This document shows positions 56,553 to 63,968 of a DNA stretch of 64,000 nucleotides, one piece after another. Positions within the stretch are counted from its first letter, which is position 1, and every line of letters starts with the position of its first letter. The DNA lies in assembly GCF_009671205.1 (NCBI RefSeq), contig NZ_CP045309.1, forward strand, positions 5,908,001 through 5,972,000, written 5' to 3'. The DNA comes from Micromonospora terminaliae (GTDB lineage: Bacteria > Actinomycetota > Actinomycetes > Mycobacteriales > Micromonosporaceae). The translations under genes and the position numbers were made by a program. Under the pieces are notes generated by a model that was not told the DNA's origin, did no database searches, and saw nothing but the letters and a program-made list of their open reading frames with translations.

Positions 56553-56876
56553 CTACTTGGCCGCCGAGGTACCCGCCTTCGGCTTCAGCGAGATGGCGCG
56601 GAACGCGACGCCGTTGCGCCCGTTGGTCGCCCACGGAATGGCCTCCAACTGCTCGACAGCGACGAGCTGTCCCACCGTCACGCCCGGCTTCTCACCCGCC
56701 GTGGTGATGGTGATGATCTCGCCGCCGGTCTCGTCGAGCACGAAGACCTGGGTGGACCACAAGGGCCGGCCAGTTCCCTTCTCCGTCTTCTGGTTCCCGC
56801 CGGTCGGGTCGTTCTTCGGCGCAGGGTCCTTCGTCACCTGAACCTGCTTGCTCTGGGTGTCCACGTACAGCTTCAC
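56553..56876 (-). CDS. Small protein at the pra position (activator or OB-fold-like)
   Basis: A 107-aa beta-rich protein: GRPLWSTQVFVLDETGGEIITITTAGEKPGVTVGQLVAVEQLEAIPWATNGRNGVAFRAISL resembles small proteins at the head of AICE replication/transfer operons, annotated as Pra-like activators or given no function. The shape is compatible with an OB fold. It is the first gene of the long leftward operon, directly behind the promoter with the GntR operators, just as pra of pSAM2 is controlled by KorSA. The name is positional, not proven. Confidence 0.65.
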   Translation of the reverse strand: MKLYVDTQSKQVQVTKDPAPKNDPTGGNQKTEKGTGRPLWSTQVFVLDETGGEIITITTAGEKPGVTVGQLVAVEQLEAIPWATNGRNGVAFRAISLKPKAGTSAAK

Positions 56877-56897
56877 GGCTGTCTCCTGTCTTCTGGG

Positions 56898-56914
56898 GCA
56901 CCGATCATCGGTGC
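56898..56914 (-). promoter_or_regulatory. Palindrome in the leader of the leftward operon
   Basis: GCACCGAT-C-ATCGGTGC is a perfect 8-bp inverted repeat between the predicted promoter and the first gene. It may be a leader hairpin or a further protein-binding site. Confidence 0.35.
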
Positions 56915-56931
56915 ACTTCCCATGTCTTCAT

Positions 56932-56945
56932 GTCTTCATGAAGAC
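56932..56945. promoter_or_regulatory. GntR operator O1
   Basis: GTCTTCATGAAGAC is a perfect 14-bp palindrome, preceded by an extra half-site GTCTTCA at 56924-56930. It lies just downstream of the predicted leftward -10 box, where a bound repressor would block transcription. Confidence 0.75.
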
Positions 56946-56953
56946 GTACAGAC

Positions 56954-56983
56954 AAGGTAGGACGGGTCGTCCGATCGCGTCAA
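56954..56983 (-). promoter_or_regulatory. Promoter of the leftward replication/transfer operon
   Basis: On the minus strand TTGACG (plus 56978-56983) and TACCTT (plus 56954-56959) are 18 bases apart. The two operators flank this promoter: O2 touches the -35 and O1 follows the -10. Confidence 0.5.
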
Positions 56984-56997
56984 GACTTCATGAAGAC
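56984..56997. promoter_or_regulatory. GntR operator O2
   Basis: GACTTCATGAAGAC differs from O1 at one base. Its centre is exactly 52 bp from that of O1. A further half-site TGAAGAC lies at 57025-57031, directly before the GntR start codon, suggesting autoregulation. Confidence 0.7.
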
Positions 56998-57031
56998 CTA
57001 AACTGAGGGTTGACGGAAGGGGTGTGAAGAC

Positions 57032-57823
57032 GTGGCCAAATGGGAGCGAATCGCCGCAGAGTGGCGAGAAAAGATTCATTCGGGCGAGCTAGAGCCGGGC
57101 GACAAGCTGCCGAATGAGCAGACGCTCAAGGCCGATTACGAGGTGAGTTTGCCCGTCGTGCGGCAGGCGCTCGACGTGCTTGAAGCAGAAGGTCTGGTTG
57201 ATCGTCGTCACGGCCGAGGCACCTTCGTTCGAGCACCCCGCCAGCGGGTACGGCGTTCGCCCGAGCGGTACCAGTGGGAGAAGGACCGAGCCCGGCTCCC
57301 CGAGTCTCAGCGACGTCGCACAGGCGCGACCGAGCGCGACACGGGCTTGACCATGCAGGATCTTGATTTTTCGGCGGAGTACCGGACCGTACCGGCAAGC
57401 CCCGACCTCGCTCGCCTATTCAGCGTTCCTGTCGGGGCCAAGATGCTTGAGCGCATCTACCGCACGAGTTCCCGCAAGGAGCGGGTGCCGCTCAGCCTCA
57501 ACACGTCCTACATGGTCTACGACGTAGTTGCCGAGAACCCCGCGCTTCTTGACGACAACAACGAGCCATGGCCGGGCGGAACCCAGAACCAGCTCTTCAC
57601 AATCGGCATCGAGCTAGACCGGATCGTTGATGAGATCACCGCCCGGCCCCCCTCGGCGGACGAGGCCGATGCCCTGAAGCTGCCTCCAGGAGTGTCGGTG
57701 CTGATCCTTCGCAAGATTTCCATCGACACCAAGGACTGCGTCGTAGAGGTCTCCAACGTCGTACTCCCCGGTGACCGGACGGAGTTCGTCTACACAACGA
57801 AGCTTGAGCGGTGGTCCAAGTGA
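57032..57823 (+). CDS. GntR/HutC-family repressor (KorSA-like)
   Basis: A 263-aa regulator. The N-terminal winged helix (IAAEWREKIHSGELEPGDKLPNEQTLKADYEVSLPVVRQALDVLEAEGLVDRRHGRGTFV) is typical GntR; residues ~95-255 are a UTRA ligand-binding domain. Diverging from the transfer operon, with palindromic operators between, it corresponds to KorSA, which keeps pSAM2 integrated by repressing pra. The inducer is unknown. GTG at 57032 follows GGAAGGGG; the last operator half-site overlaps the start region. It ends in a GTGA overlap with the next gene. Confidence 0.85.
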   Translation: MAKWERIAAEWREKIHSGELEPGDKLPNEQTLKADYEVSLPVVRQALDVLEAEGLVDRRHGRGTFVRAPRQRVRRSPERYQWEKDRARLPESQRRRTGATERDTGLTMQDLDFSAEYRTVPASPDLARLFSVPVGAKMLERIYRTSSRKERVPLSLNTSYMVYDVVAENPALLDDNNEPWPGGTQNQLFTIGIELDRIVDEITARPPSADEADALKLPPGVSVLILRKISIDTKDCVVEVSNVVLPGDRTEFVYTTKLERWSK

Positions 57824-58563
57824 AGGTCTCCGTCATCACTCCGGTTCACCCACCGAGCATCCCCTACCTGGCCGGCGCCTACGAATCGTTGTGTTCGCAG
57901 GAGTTGCCAGACGGGTGGGCCTGGGAGTGGCTTGTCCAGGAGGACGGGCGCACCGGCAAGGTTGCGGCTGCTTTGCCCACTGACCCCCGCATCATGGTTG
58001 CAACCGGTAGGCCGGGCGGTCCTGGCGTCGCCCGCAACATGGCCATGGCCCGTAGCGGTGGTGCACTGCTGAGAGTTCTCGATGCGGACGATCAGCTCAC
58101 TCCTGGTGCCCTCTCACGCGAGATCGAGGCATTGACTAGCCAGACGGATGTTGGCTGGACGACATCGAGTGTCCTTGACCTGATGCCTGACGGATCAACG
58201 GTTGGTTGGCAGCACGCGGACCCGCCCGGAGGGAAGCTGCGACGGACCGATGTGCTCGGCTACTTCCAGCAGAACAACTACCGGCTGCCAGTGCATCCGG
58301 CAACGCTGTGCATCCGACGAGAGCTGGCGCTCGCGCTGGGCGGATGGATGGCGCTTCCGGGTGGAGAAGACACCGGCCTGTTACTCGCGGCGTCAGTTGT
58401 TGCGGACGGCTTCTTCATCGCCGAACCCGGTTTGCTGTACCGGAAGCACCCGGACCAGATCACCGGCCAGGCCGAATGGACCGAGTCCAGCGAGTGGACG
58501 CCTCGCATGCAACTGATCGAGGCACGTGCTCTCGCGCTCCAGGACCTGTGGAAGCAGCTCTAG
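57820..58563 (+). CDS. GT2-family glycosyltransferase coupled to the repressor
   Basis: A 247-aa GT-A fold protein: VSVITPVHPPSIPYLAGAYESLCSQ at the N-terminus, GPGVARNMAMARSGGALLRVLDADDQLTPG containing the DxD-type metal site, and HPATLCIRRELALALGGWMALPGGEDTGLLL with the acceptor-loop acidic residues. No membrane helix is seen, so it acts in the cytosol. The sugar and acceptor are unknown. GTG at 57820 overlaps the repressor stop, so it is made together with the repressor while the element is silent. A role such as surface or antibiotic modification is inference. Confidence 0.75.
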   Translation: MKVSVITPVHPPSIPYLAGAYESLCSQELPDGWAWEWLVQEDGRTGKVAAALPTDPRIMVATGRPGGPGVARNMAMARSGGALLRVLDADDQLTPGALSREIEALTSQTDVGWTTSSVLDLMPDGSTVGWQHADPPGGKLRRTDVLGYFQQNNYRLPVHPATLCIRRELALALGGWMALPGGEDTGLLLAASVVADGFFIAEPGLLYRKHPDQITGQAEWTESSEWTPRMQLIEARALALQDLWKQL

Positions 58564-58599
58564 CCGGAGGCTCACTCGAAAGACCGACGAGAGTGCGCG

Positions 58600-59094
58600 T
58601 TAGGCCTTATGGCCAGCGCGCAGGTCCGCGACGGTCGAGAGCATCAGCGGTGGCGGGTCGGACTCACCCGCAGCTGACAGCGGTTCGAGCAAGAACCCTG
58701 TGTGGTTGCCCCATGCAACCCGGTCGAGGATTCTGCCGACGAACCGGCGCGGGCACTGGTCGATGATCGGAACGCCGGATTCGCCAGGCTGCCAGGAGCA
58801 ACGGTCGAACTTGTCCACCTCGTCACCGGTCTGGGTACCAAACAGCTCAGCGAGGCCGCGTTGATCGGCAGCCAGACTATGCACGGCCAGGAGGTCAGCG
58901 CGCATAGCGACTCGGTACGTGTGGTTGTTCTGCGAGAGCCACACCACAAACCGGTCGGGTTCGATGCTGCACTGCGAGGCGAAGCCGACCAGGCAGCCCG
59001 AACGCTCGCCTGATTGCGGGTCGACGGTGGTGACGACGAACATCGGGCTGTCCAGCCCATCGAGGAACGGATCGAGGTCACCGCGCTCGCCCAT
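58600..59094 (-). CDS. Flavin-reductase-like (FMN-binding split-barrel) protein
   Basis: A 164-aa protein: FVVTTVDPQSGERSGCLVGFASQCSIEPDRFVVWLSQNNHTYRVAM matches the flavin reductase/DIM6 family, followed by LAVHSLAADQRGLAELFG. It would bind FMN or F420 and reduce flavin, or act as a flavin-dependent reductase. ATG at 59094 is preceded by AAAGGAGG at six bases. It is convergent with the glycosyltransferase gene and is not part of the transfer operon; it is likely cargo. Confidence 0.75.
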   Translation of the reverse strand: MGERGDLDPFLDGLDSPMFVVTTVDPQSGERSGCLVGFASQCSIEPDRFVVWLSQNNHTYRVAMRADLLAVHSLAADQRGLAELFGTQTGDEVDKFDRCSWQPGESGVPIIDQCPRRFVGRILDRVAWGNHTGFLLEPLSAAGESDPPPLMLSTVADLRAGHKA

Positions 59095-59158
59095 GAATGC
59101 CTCCTTTCGGACGGTGCGGCCATCGTAAGTAGGAACCGCGGCAGCCGCCAGAACGCGG

Positions 59159-59410
59159 CTAGTCACGGCTCCGACGGCTGGACTCGTGCCGCAGAGCCTC
59201 GGTGAGATCCCGCCAGGTGCCGGCTGAGGTCTTCATCATCCGGTCGACTATCTGGCGGGCTGAAGCTTCGTCGGTGAGGTCGTAGGACACCTCCTGCCCG
59301 CCGTCACCGCCGAGGCGGCCACGGACCCGCCAAAGCCGACCGTCCGAGAGCAGCCAGATGTCGCGCCGGGCCATGCGGCCCCAGCTCCCGTTCCACCACC
59401 GACCACGCAT
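59159..59410 (-). CDS. Small AICE-associated hypothetical protein
   Basis: An 83-aa basic protein: RRDIWLLSDGRLWRVRGRLGGDGGQEVSYDLTDEASARQIVDRMM resembles short unnamed proteins repeatedly found beside AICE genes. ATG at 59410 is preferred to the earlier ATG at 59473, which would add an Arg-rich stretch. The function is unknown. Confidence 0.55.
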   Translation of the reverse strand: MRGRWWNGSWGRMARRDIWLLSDGRLWRVRGRLGGDGGQEVSYDLTDEASARQIVDRMMKTSAGTWRDLTEALRHESSRRSRD

Positions 59411-59907
59411 TTCCACCCTGCGCAGCCTAGTCGAACACACGTTCGACCGGCCGGTTGCCGGCATGTTGTTCAAAGTTTCTGTACGTCTTCAAGGCGGCCC
59501 TTGACGGGCCGCACGCGCCGCCGCCTGGGCGCGCGCCGGCTGCTGCCGCTGTCGCTCTGCGGCCGTCACGCCTGACGCCCGGCGGCTGGCGCGGAGAGCG
59601 GGAAAGCCCGGTGGGCCGCCGCAGAACGGCAGACCGTTGACGGGTGGTGGTGTGCCGGCAGCCGGCCAGGGCCGCGCGGCCACGAGCCCGCGCGGCGTGG
59701 GGGAGCGCGCCGGCCGCGTCGGCGAGCTGGCGGCGGTCGCGGGGTTGCGGCTACTGCGCCTCCGGCGGGGGCGCTCCGGCTCCAGGATGGCCGGGGCTCC
59801 GTCGCCGGATCACGGTCCGTGGGTGGTTACGGTAGGCCATCCCGCCTGCCCTCGACCCGGGGCAGGCCGAGCAGACCACCGCCCGACCCGCCAGCGTCCG
59901 AACTTGC

Positions 59908-59924
59908 GTCAAGGTCCGCTTGAC
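59908..59924. promoter_or_regulatory. Inverted repeat GTCAAG-N5-CTTGAC, copy 3
   Basis: Perfect arms with spacer GTCCG; one more pair (C/G) extends the stem to seven bases. This is the only copy outside genes. Confidence 0.5.
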
Positions 59925-60110
59925 GTGGCGGGCCGGGCGGCGGCCCGCTCCCCAGGAGGGCGGGTCGACGGCAGACGGGATGGCAACCCAGTGGGTTACT
60001 CCGCTGACTTGAGACGTCAGGCATGTTTGATGCCCTCAGCGAGCCGGGGCAACCTGCTCCCCCGAAACGCGACGGGAAAGTAGAGCGCTATAAGCGATAT
60101 CGTTTAGACG

Positions 60111-60148
60111 TGTAGAGTGGTCTACAGAACCTGTAGGCCTGTCTACAG
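60111..60148. repeat. Cluster of TGTAGA/TCTACA inverted repeats
   Basis: TGTAGA-GTGG-TCTACA (60111-60126) and CTGTAG-GCCTGT-CTACAG (60131-60148) are two adjacent inverted repeats with the same half-site, 21 bp centre to centre. They follow an AT-rich patch with TATAAG at 60089-60094 and the palindrome CGATATCG at 60095-60102. An operator pair or part of an origin is likely. Confidence 0.5.
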
Positions 60149-60199
60149 GGACTAAGGGGTGGAGAGCGCCGCTGGCAGCGACGCCCTCCGAACGAGGTG

Positions 60200-60382
60200 T
60201 TACAGCTTGCGCGAGTTGCAGCTCGTAGCAAGCCACAGAACCAGCAGGAGGAGCCCGGCCGTGAGGCTGGGCTCTTCACTGCTGACCAGCGCCTGGAGGC
60301 CGGTCAGAGTCTCGCAGATCAGAGCCGCCTCTACGAGAAAGGCAGTCTTGCGCTGGTCCTGTTCCTCGGGTGGTTGTTCCAT
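60200..60382 (-). CDS. Possible small membrane protein
   Basis: A 60-aa frame: a charged N-terminus (MEQPPEEQDQRKTAF), a helical middle and one C-terminal hydrophobic stretch (SLTAGLLLLVLWLATSC). GAAAGGG lies five bases before the ATG, and about three quarters of third positions are G/C in a region otherwise less biased. No family is recognised. It could be a chance frame. Confidence 0.35.
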   Translation of the reverse strand: MEQPPEEQDQRKTAFLVEAALICETLTGLQALVSSEEPSLTAGLLLLVLWLATSCNSRKL

Positions 60383-60833
60383 AGCGACCCTTTCAGTCGG
60401 GGTACCTCTCCACGGGTGCCCGTAGAGGGCGCGCCACCGTACGGGCCGCCGAGGTACCGCCGAATGATCGGGCGATGGAACTACACCGCTGCACAGACTA
60501 CTCGATCAGCGGTGCATTTCTGAACGTGCCGGCCGAGATCGCAGCCTCAGGACTCCAAGATGGAGCTCGGCGGGGCGACGACCCGGGGAACGACGAACCG
60601 GCGCAAGGCGGTGTGCGGGGCATACCGGGGCCAAGACACGGTGAAACGTCGTCAAGCAGTGGGCGGCGATGGCGGCACGAGACGCCATGTGAGCAGGCAT
60701 GCACCATCCTGCTGGTAGCCGGGCAGCGACTCCTAGTTCCGCTTCAACTACCCGACGCTGGGCTCTGCCGGCAGGAGGCAGCCGGCAGAGCTGACATCCA
60801 CAGGAAGATCGGGATGGAAAACTCGTCCCGTTC
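60383..60833. other. Region downstream of the restriction-modification gene
   Basis: About 450 bp. Open frames here are antisense or shifted and lack codon bias. The only clear element is the hairpin at 60762-60791 that should terminate the restriction-modification gene. Confidence 0.3.
60762..60791 (-). terminator. Terminator of the MmeI-like gene
   Basis: GCTCTGCCGGC and its perfect complement flank an eight-base loop, an 11-bp stem 43 bases beyond the stop codon. Confidence 0.55.
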
Positions 60834-63626
60834 CTACTGTCTTGCCTTCCTGGTTGCCTTGGCCCGTGGCGTCTTAGCCGATTGCAGCGGTGCCGCCAAT
60901 TCTGAGTACCGCTGGAAGAGCACTGCAAGGCGCTCGCTATCGGTAGGTCGACGGAGGCCAAAGAGTCGATCGACAAGCCGGTCTAGCGTGTCGTGGACCT
61001 GCACCAAGTCTGGCGGCATCAGCGTTGGCGAGTACAGGGTTCCGAGCGGAATGCTCCTGTAATGGGAGCGGGCATCAAGCACTTCTTGCGCGGCTGCGGC
61101 CACCTTACTTTCCGCTGCCGGCGTCTTCGGGGGGAAGGGAAACGAGTTGTATGAGAGATCGGGTGAGAGGCGAATATCTGACTTGAGGCGACCAGACACC
61201 GTCCAGGCCCAGGTCATGAACATCGCGGATTGCAGTATTCCAAAAAGGTAGAGGTCTGCTCCATCAATCGTGAGGGTTGAGTCGTGGGCGATCTCGGTCG
61301 GTTCATAGAAGGCCATGGGAATGTATCGGCGATTTTCCGATGAATGCCGAGGAACGCATAGCCACATCGACGAGGGCTGTCGGATGGCCAAGAAGAGGGA
61401 GGGTGTTGCAGCCCGCGCCTGGGCCGAGGGAGTCGGACTATCGAGGCGTGCCTGTCTGACTACCTGCATTCGTTCCCGGAGCGTCGGCGAAGAGGCAATG
61501 TCCCGGGGGTCTGCTCCGGCAAGCCAAAAGCACCACCGCTCCTCGCCCTGGAGCATTCCCTTCGATCCGATCAGCCGCCGAAGGTACTTCGCTGCCGTAG
61601 GATCTTTTTCGAGGATGACCTCTCGCTGCTCGGGCAGCACAATCAGGCCGCCGCCGTCCTGCGGGCGATTTCCTTCCGTGAGCTTAGGAACGTTAGCGAG
61701 TGGAGTGGTGTGCTTCGAAATCGCTACAACATCCGAGTCCGCAAGATAGATGTTGATGTTCTTTGCGGCTGAGACCTTCGGCTCCGCAGCGGAGTTGGGG
61801 TACTCGAAGATAAACTTCTGCCTCCCGCTGCTGTCCTGTGAAAAGCCGACGACAACCACATGAACTGCCGCCCTGCCTCGCGCCTCGCTTGTCCACTTGA
61901 AAGTCCTGTGGGCAAAGTCGATGGTATAGCCAGATGCGGTGAGCAGCGGGCCTAGCGCTCTCGCTTGTTCCCCCTGAGTAATGGAGTTCGTGGAGACGAA
62001 GGCAGCCCGGATTGGCGTACCCCGCATATATTCGATGGCCTTCGCGTACCAGCAGGCGACATAGTCGAGCCTTCCGGTTCGGGCTGCGCCAGGAAGGCCG
62101 GAGAAGGCGAGGCGGTTGTCCTCCTGCTGTTCACGGCTGAGCCTCGCCATACCGACGAAGGGCGGGTTGCCGAGGATGTAGCTGCACTTTTCGGCCGGCA
62201 AGACGTCCTTCCAGTCCATCCGAATCGCATTACCGATATGTATATGTGCCTCGGCTTGAAGTGGGATGCGTGCGAAGTACTGGCCGAATCGCTTTGACAG
62301 TTCCATGTTCGCCAGATGGTCGACCAGGTATATCGCCGTCTCGGCGATGCGTGCGGGAAATTCCTCAATCTCGATAGCGTAGAACTGATCGACGTTGACG
62401 CGAGACAGGCCGCTGATGTTCTGGATGTCCAGGTGTTGTTGGCCAGACCCGGTCAGCGCTTCGATGCTGGTAAGAATATCCAGCTCTAGGCGTCGCAGTT
62501 CCCGGTAAGCGATGATGAGGAAGTTGCCGGAGCCGGCGGCCGGGTCGAAAATGGTCAGTTGAGCAAGTCGGTCGTGTAGTGCCCGCAGGCGCCTAAGGCT
62601 GGTTTTGGACCGCTCGAATTCGGCGCGTAGATCGTCGAGGAATAGGGCGGATACGATCTTGAGGATGTTTTGCTCAGTAGTGTAGTGGGCGCCGAGGGCG
62701 CGTCTGGCATCCAAGTCCATTACCGACTGGAAGAGTGAGCCGAAGATGGCGGGGCTTACCACCGACCAGTCGAACGCCATGCATTGCAGGACCTTCTCTC
62801 GGAGTTCTTTGTCGAAGTCCGGAATTTCGATCCGCTCTCTAAAGAGGCCGCCATTTACGTAGGGAAAACGAGTCAGCATTGCGTCGAGGTTCCGGGAACG
62901 CTGACCCTCGGGTGTGTCCAAGACTCGGAACAATCGTTCCAGCAGGGGTCCCGTATCGGATCCATCCTCTGCCGTCCGCGTTTCGACAAAGTCCGTTAGC
63001 AGGCCCTTTTCCCACACGCCCGTATCGTCCGCGAAGAAGAGAAACATCATGCGGACTAGGAACACCTTTAGGTCGTGGCCTGAATATCCAGAGTCGGCGA
63101 GGGCGTCGTAGACGCCGCCCATCATCTCGGCCGCCTTTATGTTGACGGCATCCTCAGGCTTAAATGTTCGCGTCTCATATCCTGCGAGGTAGGCGAACTG
63201 GCCGATGTGTGCGGGCAGCTCATCCAAGGCGAACTCGGTGGTGACGTCCTTCTCCAGGTCCAACACCCGAAAGTTCGCGAAGTCGCTAGTTATGACAAGC
63301 CGCGGTTGCTCGGCGTTCGATAGCGAATCGAGATAGTCAAGGGCCTGCTCCTCCGCCTCTGCTAGAGACCGGCCCGCTGACTTGTGCTCGACGGCGATTT
63401 GACCTTCCCAGAATGCATCGATCCTGCCACGGCCGCGCGTTGACTGCCGCGTCGCCTTTCGCTCGAACTGCACCACCCGCCGCCGGTCGAGGCCAAAGAT
63501 GGCGAACCACTCGTTCCAGAAGGTCTGAGCCTCAGCATTCTCCCGGGTCTCGCCGCGCCAGCGCGCGGCGAACTGGACGGCCCTGTCGCGGATCTCGTTG
63601 TACGACAGCGGCTTCGCGGTGGACAT
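60834..63626 (-). CDS. MmeI-like single-chain restriction-modification enzyme (type IIL)
   Basis: A 930-aa protein with nuclease and methylase in one chain. The nuclease motif D-x9-E-x-K is D70, E80, K82 (RIDAFWEGQIAVEHK). A helical spacer leads to the methylase motif I FDPAAGSGNF (residues 360-369) and motif IV NPPF (487-490), typical of N6-adenine methylation, then a target-recognition region (~residues 620-800) and C-terminal helices. Such enzymes cut about 20 bp from an asymmetric site and protect the host by methylating one strand. AGGAGGGG precedes the ATG. Its base composition is clearly lower in GC than the core genome, pointing to transfer; it is probably element cargo. Confidence 0.88.
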   Translation of the reverse strand: MSTAKPLSYNEIRDRAVQFAARWRGETRENAEAQTFWNEWFAIFGLDRRRVVQFERKATRQSTRGRGRIDAFWEGQIAVEHKSAGRSLAEAEEQALDYLDSLSNAEQPRLVITSDFANFRVLDLEKDVTTEFALDELPAHIGQFAYLAGYETRTFKPEDAVNIKAAEMMGGVYDALADSGYSGHDLKVFLVRMMFLFFADDTGVWEKGLLTDFVETRTAEDGSDTGPLLERLFRVLDTPEGQRSRNLDAMLTRFPYVNGGLFRERIEIPDFDKELREKVLQCMAFDWSVVSPAIFGSLFQSVMDLDARRALGAHYTTEQNILKIVSALFLDDLRAEFERSKTSLRRLRALHDRLAQLTIFDPAAGSGNFLIIAYRELRRLELDILTSIEALTGSGQQHLDIQNISGLSRVNVDQFYAIEIEEFPARIAETAIYLVDHLANMELSKRFGQYFARIPLQAEAHIHIGNAIRMDWKDVLPAEKCSYILGNPPFVGMARLSREQQEDNRLAFSGLPGAARTGRLDYVACWYAKAIEYMRGTPIRAAFVSTNSITQGEQARALGPLLTASGYTIDFAHRTFKWTSEARGRAAVHVVVVGFSQDSSGRQKFIFEYPNSAAEPKVSAAKNINIYLADSDVVAISKHTTPLANVPKLTEGNRPQDGGGLIVLPEQREVILEKDPTAAKYLRRLIGSKGMLQGEERWCFWLAGADPRDIASSPTLRERMQVVRQARLDSPTPSAQARAATPSLFLAIRQPSSMWLCVPRHSSENRRYIPMAFYEPTEIAHDSTLTIDGADLYLFGILQSAMFMTWAWTVSGRLKSDIRLSPDLSYNSFPFPPKTPAAESKVAAAAQEVLDARSHYRSIPLGTLYSPTLMPPDLVQVHDTLDRLVDRLFGLRRPTDSERLAVLFQRYSELAAPLQSAKTPRAKATRKARQ

Positions 63627-63725
63627 CTTCGGCCCCTCCTAGCTCTGAGGAGGATCACCGTATCGGTCGCGACTCAGCTTGTGCAGTCACGGGAGGGCTG
63701 AGTTCAAGCGCTGATGAGTCAGATC

Positions 63726-63968
63726 TCAGGAGCCGGCCCCTGGGCGTCTTGGAGACAGGTAGGCGCTGAACGTCCCGTGCTCGGGGCACATGCCGACCCC
63801 CTTCCAGTCCTGCCTCGTTGGCTGCTCACTATGTGCCGAGCGGACGCCGGAGTCGAGCATGATGTCCTCAACGGGAGCTGGCACTCGACACGTCGGACAG
63901 TGGATATCTTGATACTGGTCGGCGAGCGTCACGTCGTGCAGTCCTTCCGTGAACCATGCGCTGATCAT
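63726..63968 (-). CDS. Small putative zinc-ribbon protein
   Basis: An 80-aa frame with HCPTCRVPAPVED and GMCPEHGTF, a CxxC plus CxxH spacing compatible with zinc binding. The start ATG at 63968 has no strong ribosome site. It lies upstream of the restriction-modification gene on the same strand, 99 bases away, and could accompany it. No family is recognised. Confidence 0.45.
   Translation of the reverse strand: MISAWFTEGLHDVTLADQYQDIHCPTCRVPAPVEDIMLDSGVRSAHSEQPTRQDWKGVGMCPEHGTFSAYLSPRRPGAGS

Larger units (their letters stand above)
59411..60199. other. Low-coding region of the element with operator-like repeats
   Basis: Almost 800 bp without a convincing gene. The left two thirds is GC-rich. 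It contains the third GTCAAG-N5-CTTGAC (59908-59924) and a related TTCAAG-N6-CTTGAC at 59488-59505. From about 60070 it turns AT-rich (TATAAG, CGATATCG) and holds a cluster of TGTAGA/TCTACA repeats. It may contain an origin, a cis-acting transfer site or a promoter; which one cannot be decided here. Confidence 0.4.

Noticed and set aside
59474..60600. Several short frames of 60-150 codons in the region left of the restriction-modification gene
   Set aside because: They lack ribosome sites, codon bias or recognisable motifs and overlap repeats; only the 60-aa minus-strand frame at 60200-60382 was kept, at low confidence.
60506..60976. Frameshifted continuation of the MmeI-like gene
   Set aside because: The frame overlapping its 3' end is in another register; the gene ends with a normal stop, a basic tail and a terminator, and its length fits the family.
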